Positions 9,325 through 19,160 of a stretch of 64,000 nt of DNA are shown one piece after another. Position numbers and translations under genes: made by a program. The stretch comes from Chondrus crispus (Eukaryota > Rhodophyta > Florideophyceae > Gigartinales > Gigartinaceae). How positions within the stretch are numbered: position 1 is the stretch's first letter; the number at the start of each line of letters is the position of its first letter. Location: NCBI RefSeq assembly GCF_000350225.1, contig NW_005178937.1:62001-126000 (forward strand). The letters are read 5' to 3'. The notes under the pieces were generated by a model. It had not been told where the DNA came from. It saw only the letters and a program-made list of their open reading frames with translations, and ran no database searches.

Positions 9325-11763
9325 TTATAGCCAGAGTCTTGATTGTCTGCGAGACAATCTTTTGCTCCCACTTGAAATGGGAGGTTGAACTTCGCAGAAT
9401 CGCCCTTTGCTGTGTTGCGCCATCAACGCCCGCCTTCGTTTTGGAGTAGAAACTTTGCGAAGCATGCTGGAAAGGTTCAATGGGACAAAAGCGCCCTTGT
9501 CTCTCACATTCCCATCAATTATCTGCCAAAACTTCAGTGTGCTGGATACAGTTTGTCTGTAATCTACATGGACGAACGCCAGTGTCGCAACGTTTGTTTC
9601 GTAAGCCCAAGAAACAATGGGACCTGCAGTTGAGACCAACACGGCTTCAGCAACCTGTAGAACAGCAGCAGGAAATCTAATAATAACTGTGTATAGGATT
9701 CCAGTCTCGGCGGCGCAAACGTAAATGGCAAATCTCAATCGCAGTACAACAAGTTGGTGCAGTACTTGTGCCATGTGTTCGCGAGGCACGTACTTGCGAA
9801 AGGTTTCATCACCAACCTCACATCGGACAATATCCGGGGAAGATAATCGCACAGCTTCTCCCAGACTTATAGGTGATACCCTCGTCTTGATTTCCACAGA
9901 AGCACACACAACCACCTCACCCGCATCGTTTGTTATCCCTTCCCCATCGCCCTCCCACTCTTCAAAAGACTGCATGTTAATAAGGGCAAGTGCTCCCGGC
10001 GAGCAAGCTAGATACCGTGCGTCTTTCAACGCCAACATCCCAACCTCAAACAAGCCCTTCGCAAATTGCATCGCTCTCAGTGCACTTAGCACGTCATTCT
10101 CATTAGCTGTCCCCCTCATCATAGGCTCAGTCGAAACTTTCGAACTGAACCACCCCTTGTAGAATAGATCGAACCATTGTTGTTCCGTCTTTCCTTCGCC
10201 CTCTTGCTCCGATAGCAAACCCAAGCTTGACCGAACTGCTCCACTTGACAGCAGAACAATTCCAGCGTTGGTACCAGTAATACGGAATTGACGGAGAACG
10301 AACCAGTCGGCGCAGCGCTGTCCAATGGTGAGAACTTGACAATTCTCCCGTATAGTATCCTCAACAAATGCTTTCAAGGAATGAGTGGCATCTTGTTCGT
10401 TTTCACTTTTCGCGAACCAAGTGGTTGGCATTTTAGTGCCTGTCTTTGGCACAGCTATCCAGGTATTGAGACTCTGCTGCACACCCGTTGGAACTGTGTA
10501 CATAAACCGCAACACTTTGGAGAACTTGTCAGTCCCACGTTCCCTCACCGCTACAGCCGTCGTTCTCCTCTGTCCAACGCGTGAACCACTTGAACCGGCA
10601 GTCTTGGTAGCGAAGAAGGCCTCCAGTCCTAGGCCAGGGTCGTCATAAATAACGAACGCCGTCCTCCTGTCGTACCATACGGACGCACCGCCTCCACCGC
10701 CATTAGATGCCTCCCCAAAGTCTTCGTCATCAACGACAACAGCTCCATCAATATCCCCAACAGAAGCTGCCCCGTCTCCGTTTGAAACTCCTCCGCCCCC
10801 CTCAGTACCTTGCACCGGGTCTTCAGTAATTTCTTCCTGCAAATCATCCCTGCAAGGGTCCAAGTACGATTTTCCAACAAAGGGGTGAACACGCAGCAAA
10901 TGGTCAGGCATAACAAAAACAGATCCTATTGCATGCTCCATCATTATCTGAATGAAGGCCTCCTTGCCATACCCTCTATCGGCCGTTACAATGCATCCGG
11001 TTAAAGCCTCCTCCCCGCGTCCGTCCATCAAAGTTGTAAACAACTTTCGCACTGAGTCCGTCTGTGCTTCCCCCCGACGCCGAAATCTTATCGCAAGCAC
11101 AATACGAAATAGGGCGTCAGCAACGGCATCAGCCGAATGGCCCTCTCTGTCCGCTTTCCATGCACTGAGCATCTTGACTTGATTATCGCTGGCCCTTGTT
11201 CCATAAAGTTCATTGTCCAGCGTAGCTAATAAATGAAAAGGGGAGAAGAACACCTTCCTTGTTTCCCTGAACGCAATGGCCTCGAACTCAGACAAATGTC
11301 TAGTTTGGTCCCGTTGGGCACTCCATTGTGTTGATCCTTCTGCACCCCTTCCAGTCGCAGAGTGAGCCAAGACATGAGCAGCGATGAATCTAATCCGTTC
11401 CAGAGACGGCGGCGTACTTCTAGCTTGCCGCAACACAGAGATAGTCTTATCGAAGCTCAGCCCAGTTGTGTGAGACAACAAGAGGACTGCCACATACTTG
11501 TACATGTCTGGCAGGGTTACGATATCTGGGTCCAAATTCTTTAGCACGATGAGCTCGTTAAGCCAGCCCATCAGATGGTTTAGCAGACCGTTCATCAGAA
11601 GCACCGTAAATCCCGAACGAGTAGGCGCGATGTTCCGAACACTGCATTCCAAACGCATTCTTTCCACGGCGCCACTGCACAGCATACGTGCTTTTTGCTG
11701 AATAACTGCGTGGGCAAATTCCTTCTCCATCATAACCGTGGTGCAGTTAGTTGCACTTATCAC
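9325..11763 (-). CDS. DDE-like transposase fused to YqaJ-type nuclease
   Basis: An 812-codon frame, annotated from a GTG. True translation probably starts further upstream, since an Arg-Gly-rich stretch continues in this frame to a stop near 11860 and an ATG-led frame begins at 12218. Residues about 160-300 carry transposase-like motifs: LDNELYG (Asp183) and TADRGYG (Asp262). I could not place the third acidic residue with confidence. Residues 310-360 are an acidic/Gly linker. Residues about 480-690 match the YqaJ/lambda-exonuclease pattern in order: RITG (495-498), RGTANENDVLSAL (550-562), CSPGA (587-591), VEIKTR (623-628) and AQVLHQ (665-670). In YqaJ proteins the third motif is usually SPDG, so Gly replaces the expected Asp and the nuclease may be inactive. 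Known YqaJ-containing transposons suggest a role in processing ends, but that is inference. Confidence 0.8.
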   Translation of the reverse strand: MISATNCTTVMMEKEFAHAVIQQKARMLCSGAVERMRLECSVRNIAPTRSGFTVLLMNGLLNHLMGWLNELIVLKNLDPDIVTLPDMYKYVAVLLLSHTTGLSFDKTISVLRQARSTPPSLERIRFIAAHVLAHSATGRGAEGSTQWSAQRDQTRHLSEFEAIAFRETRKVFFSPFHLLATLDNELYGTRASDNQVKMLSAWKADREGHSADAVADALFRIVLAIRFRRRGEAQTDSVRKLFTTLMDGRGEEALTGCIVTADRGYGKEAFIQIMMEHAIGSVFVMPDHLLRVHPFVGKSYLDPCRDDLQEEITEDPVQGTEGGGGVSNGDGAASVGDIDGAVVVDDEDFGEASNGGGGGASVWYDRRTAFVIYDDPGLGLEAFFATKTAGSSGSRVGQRRTTAVAVRERGTDKFSKVLRFMYTVPTGVQQSLNTWIAVPKTGTKMPTTWFAKSENEQDATHSLKAFVEDTIRENCQVLTIGQRCADWFVLRQFRITGTNAGIVLLSSGAVRSSLGLLSEQEGEGKTEQQWFDLFYKGWFSSKVSTEPMMRGTANENDVLSALRAMQFAKGLFEVGMLALKDARYLACSPGALALINMQSFEEWEGDGEGITNDAGEVVVCASVEIKTRVSPISLGEAVRLSSPDIVRCEVGDETFRKYVPREHMAQVLHQLVVLRLRFAIYVCAAETGILYTVIIRFPAAVLQVAEAVLVSTAGPIVSWAYETNVATLAFVHVDYRQTVSSTLKFWQIIDGNVRDKGAFVPLNLSSMLRKVSTPKRRRALMAQHSKGRFCEVQPPISSGSKRLSRRQSRLWL

Positions 11764-12364
11764 CCATCCTTCACTTGGGTCAACACCTCGATCAAAACGT
11801 CTTCCACGGCCCCTCCCTTTGCTCCGACCCCTAGCCCTTGAGGTGCCTCTACCTCCCTACCCTGTTCCATCTCCCGCTCCGACAACTCCACCACTCGTAC
11901 TAGCCCTTCCTCGCCACGGAGCCCTTCCTCGTGATCCTCTGCCCCTCCCACGACCACTCCTTGTTATACCCCGCCCGCTACCCCTTCCCCAGTCCCAGAG
12001 TCAGTAGGTTGACCTTCTGTAGTCGTTATCACGCTAGATTGAACAGTCAGCAAATCTGCTACAGCATGGGTTTCAGTCGGTTGAATGGAACTACGCTCGC
12101 GAATGGGTATGGTAGTAGCTCTAGTCCGCTCGCCAGAAGGGGTTTGGCTGGTGCCTTCAGGAGGGCTTGGAGGGGATGTGAAATGATTGTTATCTTCAGG
12201 GCTAGTGACTGTAGCCATGTGGGTAGAGGTCCTGGTGGAACTGGCCGTACCTCAGCCCGACCTCAACCGACTTCCAGACTTGAAAATCCGGGTGAATCCA
12301 AAAAGGATGCAGTTTAAGGATTGGGAAGACTGACAGTGAACGGAACACTTTAACAGAAGCCAGA
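11764..12364 (-). other. 5' region of the DDE-YqaJ gene
   Basis: This holds an ATG-led frame from 12218 to 11964 rich in Ser, Thr and Pro, followed by Arg-Gly repeat sequence in two frames. It is probably the damaged N-terminal coding part of the transposase, or an exon joined by a splice I could not place. Confidence 0.4.
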
Positions 12365-12396
12365 GGGGCACAATTGCGACCATTTTTGAGGGCCTA

Positions 12397-12416
12397 CTGA
12401 TCAGTATAGTGATCAG
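12397..12416. repeat. Subterminal palindrome, right inner
   Basis: CTGATCAGTATAGTGATCAG, the same half-site layout as the left copies with one-base variation in the spacer. Confidence 0.75.
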
Positions 12417-12449
12417 TAGAGCAAATCGGGAGAAAAGCCAAAATTGCCT

Positions 12450-12471
12450 AGTGATCAGTATAGTGATCAGT
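12450..12471. repeat. Subterminal palindrome, right outer
   Basis: Two TGATCA half-sites around a GTATAG-type spacer, 13 bp inside the right end. It mirrors the outer left copy. Confidence 0.8.
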
Positions 12472-13143
12472 ACCGGCATTAGGGATATTGAGGCCGTGGT
12501 CTCTTTCTACAAATTGATGAAATAGTATCGAACGTGTAGATTGAATACAGGCAAGAATGCGTAGTGAAAAGACGCCTACTACCGTACACCTCACAGAAGA
12601 AAGTCGTGTGTTGAACTGCGCTCTGTACTATCTCTCCCTATTTTTGCAATTCAACCCAAAGTACTCATTCCCATTTTGGAGGATGTCATCTGCGGTCATG
12701 TCCATACACTGCTGTGGATACATTTCTGTCAATGGACACAATCGATTTGATATTTAGACAATAATAAACAGCGGATGCAATCGCACTGATATTTCGATAC
12801 ATAGTTCCATGCATGCTTGTCATCTGTTCACGAATCTCGGATCTCCACCGTGTTGCGTGGCTTGATACTGAAGAGGTTTATCATACGAGGCCCGGGGATG
12901 CAGGGCGTACGCTGTTCCGTCTGTGTGCAACTTGCATTCATAGAATTGCGTGGTATTCAGATTGCTCTCTACGCAAAACAGAGTATGGCGTTGTCAAGCG
13001 TCAACTTTTGAATACACTCTTCTGATGAGGCGCTGCAACTACAATTATCAAGAGAGGCAGGTTCTATACCTCTATATCATGAATAATACGCGAATAGCGT
13101 CTGTCCGACCTGCGCTTGTTCTCATGTGAGGACGGCGCTGTCC

Positions 13144-13451
13144 TCATATGAAGACAGCTATTTTTTTTGCAAGAATTCTTTCCCTTGTTCTACTAGGATA
13201 TGTACGCTCGCCGGTGAGAAGGTTGGTCAGAGTCCGTTGACGGCGCCCCAATCGTAAAACTCTGTTCAACAATTCCGCGTATCTCACACTAGCATCAGCC
13301 TGAAATTGATGTACACCCAAAATTCTTTCAAGGGTTCGCATCTGCTCGCCGAGTTCACGCTGTTCTCGCACCTGAATTTGCATTCCCTGGCGCAGGCTTT
13401 TCCGTCAGTTGCATGTCTAGGTATCTCCTACTAACTCACAACGACGTTGTG
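13144..13451 (-). pseudogene. RING gene copy lacking its RING exon
   Basis: This is the duplicate of the RING gene's second exon (13144-13396) and its 43-nt intron. Only the last dozen or so bases of exon 1 are present before the duplication stops. The RING domain itself is therefore missing. Exon 2 remains open and differs from the intact copy by a 3-nt insertion that keeps the frame (one extra Ser in RTYPSRTR). Expression would need a new 5' end, and I see no replacement exon next to it. Confidence 0.75.
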
Positions 13452-16400
13452 ACCACTGAACAGGCGACACAAGTGAGAAGTCGATTCCAGCCATGCTGTG
13501 AAATTATAATCAAAAAGCAGGAAAAATTACGGCAGCTGCAGTACGCACGATAAGTGGTGATCGTTTGCTACAGTCGGCGACATAACTATTCTAAGTCGCC
13601 CCGCAGCCAAGCCCCACCCGACCTCACACGAAGCCGATCGTCACACTCCCTGCTAACACACTGCCCATGCTCGCCGAGCACGAAGACTCGTCCAAAGAGA
13701 CCACCCTCAGACGAGCGCAGCTACGAATTCACCCGCGGTGACCGACGTCGACGCTCACAATCGGTCCTATTATCTTTTTTTCAGGACGGTCTACTTAGCA
13801 CTTACCACCATGATTTCTCTTCAACTCTGTCTTTTCCTTGTTTCTTTTCTTTCCCTCTTTTCTGTTCTGTTTTACTCTATTCTATTTTATCTTATTTCTT
13901 TTTGTTGTCGCAGGACTCTGGCGACGCGACCGCGTATCGCGGACTTCGATCAACAAGATCCCAAGGCAAATCGATAGACGGACGAGAAGGAGAAGGAAAT
14001 TGCACCCGTCAGGAGCACGAGAGAAGATGGTGCGCAACTACAGATTGATACGACGGCAAATCCCGTCGGGAGCGCCAATCCAAAGGGCCCCCACATTTCG
14101 CATACGCGAAAATTGGTATTCTCGGGGAGAAAGGGGCAACGAAGGACTACAGCTGATACACCTCGACCACGGAGTATTGCTCGTGTTCCTTACGGACGTG
14201 CTTCTTTCAAATGGGGATTACACTGACGATGTCAGTTTCAATGACACAACCTGTACAGGAGCAGCATCAAACTTCGTCGAAAAGAGTATAATTAATACCG
14301 AACCAGCAATTAGAACGCAGAGCTGACACAGGACACACCCCTAGTGTGTCGGAAAGGTTCGAAGGAAGGAGGGAAAACGCTCGTTGAGCTAGAGGGTTTT
14401 CTGAAGGGACAATGTTTTTTTTTGCAACCCCGAAATGATGGCGCACACCCAAGTACGCACGCGTCCATCGAAGGTGTCACACTTCCCTGGATCGAGAAGC
14501 ATTTGTTTGAAAACACACCTCTCTACAGGGGGGGGACTAAAGAAAGAAAGGGACATTCGTCTTGAAGGGACGTCCTCGCCTCAGCAAAAACTCGTTGACA
14601 ATTCTTGTCATAGAAGACAGTCGGTGGCCTTGCAAAACATGTGTGGACACTCAACCGTACACGCCTCGTCAACATGACATATGATCTACCTTTACCCGTT
14701 GCCGCTCATTCGTGTCGCGATACACACCTGCGTGGCTAACAACCTCCGCCGTCGTTTCAGGAGGACCAACAGCCCTTCACGAATACGCTAACAATTGTTT
14801 TTACACGAACGACGCAGTCCTAAGTTCGCTACGGAATCCGCTCCCTGCTTTCTTTTTCTTTTCTTTTTGGTTGCTCCGTTTTCTCTGTATATATTGGCTA
14901 TGTGAGGTCACTTCGCCTACGCCGACTGTCTGCCACGGAGATTAAGGACACGCCACGCGTGCCCCGAACGAAGAAAAATAAGGCCATACCAGCCCAGCGG
15001 GCAGCGCCAGGGAAGCAAATTAATTGGGAGAGAGGGAACCGAACTGCGACTGCAGGAGTACCCATATGAGGACTTAGTCTGTCATCGAGACACGAAGAGA
15101 GTGAACCCGCAGGCCCCCCCTCGCAGCCACGAGTCATGGCGATTGACTTAGGAATGCGCGCGCCCCGCTAGCAAACGCATGAGGAAGGTCCGTGCGAACC
15201 ACCCGAAACGCCTTCAAAAGTGTTAACAAAAATTGAGGGAAGTGCCAGCCGAGGTATACAACCCATTTGTTGTCACAAGCCCCACGCGTCGATCGGACGA
15301 TCTTTGCAAATTACCAGAGGGAAGGACCTCGACAAATCCTCTTTCCCACCGCCCCAGTTTCCCTTGAAAATGATCGATTGCGAGCGCACCCCGATGGGGA
15401 GCTCACACAGGAGACCCCAGCTTCTATCACGGCGGCGCGGCGGCGTCGCCCGCGCAGCCGTTGAACTACATCGAAAAGGATGCCCCCCCAAAAAGAGGAG
15501 GAAGAGGCGAGGTTTTTGAAACTCCTTTGCCGCCCCCGCTAGGGAAGCAGAATATGTTGTCAGGTCAGTACGAGACCAATTGCCTTTCCCTTTCACCTCG
15601 TTTTGCCCCTTTTTTATTTGTTTTGTGTATTGTCGGTGACGAGGGCATGAACCCACGGTGAGAATTCGGTGCAGCATCACCCGGACAGAGACGCGAAGCG
15701 CGATAGTCACAAGGGAAACGTTGGTGCGGGAAGAACCGAAGAGGGAGAGAGACGCGACATCACTTCCGCGATGACGATCGCAGAGGGGGCAGCTGCTACG
15801 AAGGAATTGGGTGCTCGTGGTGATTAGCTCTGAAGAATTTCGCCATACAGAGTCAATGAAGAAAGAGCAGAGACACGTGCAGCAGGTGTCTACAAGGAGA
15901 TTGCAATCGACGGAAGCAATTAGGAGCATCGACGTTGTCCGAAACCACATGGAAGGTACAGTAGAGCTCGGTCGCGGAAATAATTAGGCCAACCGGGTGC
16001 GACCGGATGGGTCAAGCACGTTCCAAGACGACCTTTATTTTTCTTGCATCACAAAGACCAGGCCCCATGCCCCATGAGCACACACATAATGTGTTACGGT
16101 CTCTCTCTCCAATGGGACGGATGCTGTGAGGAAAGAACACCTGCCGGAGCAGTATGTACAATTGCCGACGGGTAGGCCGACAGACCTACACGATCTATGC
16201 GATAAGGGAACAGAATATCCTACCTTTTTAATATGTTGAGATAATTCTTGGAAACGAGAGAATCTCTCGTTCCACATCGGAGATGTGGGTTGCAGAAAAC
16301 TATTTAACAGGGAGGTGGTAGACTGACATGAGGAAGGAGCGGGACGACGAATCAAGACAGTGCCGCATGATCCGTGACCGTGTTGACCGCGGGACGGACA

Positions 16401-17090
16401 AAAGAGGAGCTTTTCCACGACCAATTCTCTTTGCACCTCCACGCCACGTTTTTACGATGACTAGGACGAATTGAGACTGCAATCACCCAGGATAACCCCA
16501 CAACACGCCCACGGCGATTTTAACACGCCGTATCAATACGGAAAGGGAAAAAAGAAGTTCACCAAAAATTCTACGAGACCTAAGAGCCCCAACGCGACAC
16601 ACCCGGTAGTCGCGTCCATCATTTATGGACGTCATCCGTCGGAAATCACTGTACTGTGTACATAGCTCGACCGGGAAACCAATGTTTTGGCGGATAAAGG
16701 GGAGAGGAGAAGACGGAGACAACTACCGGAAACTTTCTCTCTCATAACAACCCGCGTCGAGTGTCCAGTATGACAGGCTGGCAAGGAGATGCGAAACAGG
16801 CTCAGCGACACGCCGTGCCAAGGATAAAGAGGAGGAACTGAAAAGAAGGAAACGTAGGGGAATCAGGGGAGGGAAAATTGAAAATGCAAAAAGAGGAGGA
16901 AGTTGGTGAAAAGAGGGGTACGACCGCAGTGACGGTACGCAAAAAAAAGAGGAGGAAGTTGGAAATAACAGGGGAGTTGCAAATGGGTTCTTTTTATCGC
17001 CCAAAGGTCGTACGATAAAGTCGCTAGTCGACTATCATGCGGGCAGGATGGGAAAAGAAGGACGAGTCGCAAGGGAGTTCTGTAGCCGCC
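13452..17090. other. Unassigned region
   Basis: I find no recognisable gene here. Pyrimidine-rich tracts (for example 13770-13915, ending in a TTGTCGCAG acceptor-like site) and purine-rich tracts (16800-17000) alternate. Open frames of up to 225 codons exist but show no domain or protein-like composition. Since a Gypsy 3' LTR lies to the right with its polypurine tract, part of this may be internal sequence of that element. The left limit at 13451 is the duplication breakpoint. Confidence 0.4.
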
Positions 17091-17304
17091 GTCTCAACGA
17101 GACGATGCCCCAAGGGATTTTCCCTTTGGAAGGGAGGTGACAAGCCGAGCTAGAACTCGCAAGTCGTCCAGGGACGCCCCCTGGAGAGCTTCTCCCTCCA
17201 CACCATGAGCCATGAGAAGGCGATGGTAAACGGCGGCAGCAGAGGTATTTTCTTTGGGAATTGTAGATGATGGAGGGCCCGAGGTAGGGGCGAGGAGCGG
17301 ACCC

Positions 17305-19035
17305 TCAGGTGAAGGGCAAGCCGGACGTGGGGTCGGATCCCCGGCCGACGGAGGGGCTTCTTGGATTGAAATAGTTCCCGTCGAGCAGCTCGCAGGAGGA
17401 ATCTCGGCGCGCAGAGGAGCCTGAGGGCGGGTCAAGCCCACGGGTGCCGTGCATGACGGCAATGGCAAAGTAGGGGCGGGTGTGATGAGCTGTCCCTCGC
17501 GTGAAGGGGAAGCAGGAAGTGAGGTTGGATTCACGTCGGAGGAAGACAACGACTCGAAGCGACAAGTTTTCCGCCGAGCTCGTGGAAGGAAGTACGACGC
17601 ACACTGGGGCCTCAGGCGCGGAGGGACGGACCGGTGCAGGGAGAGGGGAAGTTGGGGCCGAAGGTCGAGAGCACATCTCAGGCTCTCGAGGATCCGCGTT
17701 CACCACAGTGACTGCGTTGGGGGTTGGTGGTTGATTTCCGAAACGGCGGCTCATCTGGGCCTCCCAGGCAGAACAGAGGGAGGAGGACCAGGGGTTGATC
17801 CACACGAAGTCGCCGGTAGCTGGATGATTCCTACCAGGGGAAAAAGAGGGTCGCTGGCGTGAAAAGGACCGAGACGAATTTTGTGGAGGAACGCAATCCC
17901 ACGCTACGGTCTCGATCATATCGAGGAGGGCGTGCACTTCACGGTCCACATCGGACCCGCCAAGGGGGACAGAAAAATGGAGGAGACGCATCTGTTCGCG
18001 GAGTTTCGAAGGGAGGTGCCACAGGCGCCAACAGTCGAAAACTTCCCACAGGAGGGTGGCGGCGACTTCCACGCACCACTCTGTGAGAAACACAGTCCAC
18101 AGCCCGTGCTGTGGATCGCGTAAATGACTGCCGTAATATGTCAGAATGGGTCCTAACTCTGCCCAGAAACCCTGACATACCTCGAATTGACTCCACCAGG
18201 ACGGGGTTCGTTGGTATCGATTGGTGTAGTGCTGTCTGGAAATTTCACGAGCCTCAATCATCTGGTACGCCACGAAGTACCCAGTGTCGGATCGAACCCG
18301 ACGTTCAAAGCGTACAGTATTTTGGAAAAGGAAAATACCGCCGCGCTTCGTATGGCGAAAGTTTGTGGGAAGAATGGCTTGGGTCCAAAACATGGCGTCG
18401 GTCGTGACGGTGCGTCGGTTGCGCCACAGTTGGTCCGCCTCGGACACGGGGTCACTGTAGGTGCAGTCGATGAGGTTGTCGAGGTAGAGCCGTTCCCCCT
18501 CCGTACGACACTGCCAAGTGTCGCAGTGGTAACATGAAGGTATGAGGGCGTCGGCCATAGGAATCTCGATCCGAGTGAGCACAGCGTCCATGAAGCGCAG
18601 GGATAAGAAAGAGCGACCGCGCGGGGAGGAGTGACGTAGGATGGAGGTGGGTATGGCGATGCGGGCGCGCCAGTCAAAGGTGTGAATGGCCTGCAAAGGG
18701 AGGTTACCGGGCAACATGCCCGCATCATCGGCGAAATTATCTTTGATGCCGTCGAGGTCGCGGACGCCCACAGAGGAGAACCATTGAGCAGAAGAAAACA
18801 GGGCTGCGTTATCACGCATGGTTTTGTTCTGCAGCTCCTCGAGCGAAGGATGACGGCGGGCTACCCAAGAGGAATGGTAGCCCGGATGGAAGGCCGGCTC
18901 GGCAGGGACGGTAACAGGGAGTAGACGGGGTATGGAAGGAAGACCCCGGGGCACTTCGAACTTGCGAGGAAAGCCAACGCCCGGACATCTACGGGTGGCA
19001 CTATCGTCCGAGTGTTCCGATAGAGAAGGAAGCAT
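17305..19035 (-). CDS. Antisense long open frame in the 3' region of Gypsy-B
   Basis: A 576-codon frame on the strand opposite to the element's gag-pol direction, ending about 125 bp before the 3' LTR. The first 390 or so residues look like a real protein: mixed composition, many Trp (WWSQFEVCQGFW, CWRLWHLPSKLREQ) and a possible Cys/His cluster (CYHCDTWQC). The rest is Pro/Ser-rich low complexity. I recognise no domain. Plant Tat-lineage Gypsy elements such as Grande are known to carry an antisense gene in this place, so an element-borne accessory gene is plausible. A host exon captured by the element is the alternative. Confidence 0.55.
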   Translation of the reverse strand: MLPSLSEHSDDSATRRCPGVGFPRKFEVPRGLPSIPRLLPVTVPAEPAFHPGYHSSWVARRHPSLEELQNKTMRDNAALFSSAQWFSSVGVRDLDGIKDNFADDAGMLPGNLPLQAIHTFDWRARIAIPTSILRHSSPRGRSFLSLRFMDAVLTRIEIPMADALIPSCYHCDTWQCRTEGERLYLDNLIDCTYSDPVSEADQLWRNRRTVTTDAMFWTQAILPTNFRHTKRGGIFLFQNTVRFERRVRSDTGYFVAYQMIEAREISRQHYTNRYQRTPSWWSQFEVCQGFWAELGPILTYYGSHLRDPQHGLWTVFLTEWCVEVAATLLWEVFDCWRLWHLPSKLREQMRLLHFSVPLGGSDVDREVHALLDMIETVAWDCVPPQNSSRSFSRQRPSFSPGRNHPATGDFVWINPWSSSLCSAWEAQMSRRFGNQPPTPNAVTVVNADPREPEMCSRPSAPTSPLPAPVRPSAPEAPVCVVLPSTSSAENLSLRVVVFLRRESNLTSCFPFTRGTAHHTRPYFAIAVMHGTRGLDPPSGSSARRDSSCELLDGNYFNPRSPSVGRGSDPTSGLPFT

Positions 19036-19160
19036 GGTATTTTCGTCTTACCCTTGCTAGAACGCCGCGCAGAGTGATTGATGACCGGGAGACACGGTCA
19101 GCAGCGGCAGGATATTATACGATGGCTGGGCGTTGCGCAAGGGCGCTCAGAAGGGGGATA

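Larger units (their letters stand above)
8365..12484 (-). mobile_element. DNA transposon with DDE-YqaJ transposase, unclassified family
   Basis: A 4120-bp element with 11-bp perfect terminal inverted repeats (CCCTAATGCCG). It is flanked by a 4-bp ATAT duplication at 8361-8364 and 12485-12488. The empty site, with a single ATAT, is preserved in copy 2 at about 44060. Each end carries two copies of a subterminal palindrome built on TGATCA half-sites. The main minus-strand frame couples a DDE-like transposase region to a YqaJ-type nuclease region. ISL2EU elements are known to combine a transposase with a YqaJ nuclease, but I recall a 2-bp duplication for those. The 4-bp duplication and the single-chain fusion make assignment uncertain. 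Confidence 0.9.
1..13451. repeat. Segmental duplication, copy 1 (interrupted)
   Basis: This block matches 42195-45023 in the same orientation at roughly 99% identity. I count about 16 differences in the first 1.36 kb. Copy 1 is split into pieces at 1-1360, 2924-2985, 7918-8364 and 12485-13451. Between them lie three transposable elements that are absent from copy 2, so copy 2 keeps the pre-insertion sites. The match ends at 13451/45023, a few bases inside the last part of RING exon 1. The left end lies outside the window. Confidence 0.95.

Noticed and set aside
11738-12007. Pro/Leu-rich plus-strand frame in the DDE-YqaJ element
   Set aside because: It is the complement of the Arg-Gly-rich start of the transposase region.
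15273-15950. 225-codon minus-strand frame
   Set aside because: Composition is erratic (Cys/Ser runs), there is no domain, and it overlaps other equally open frames.
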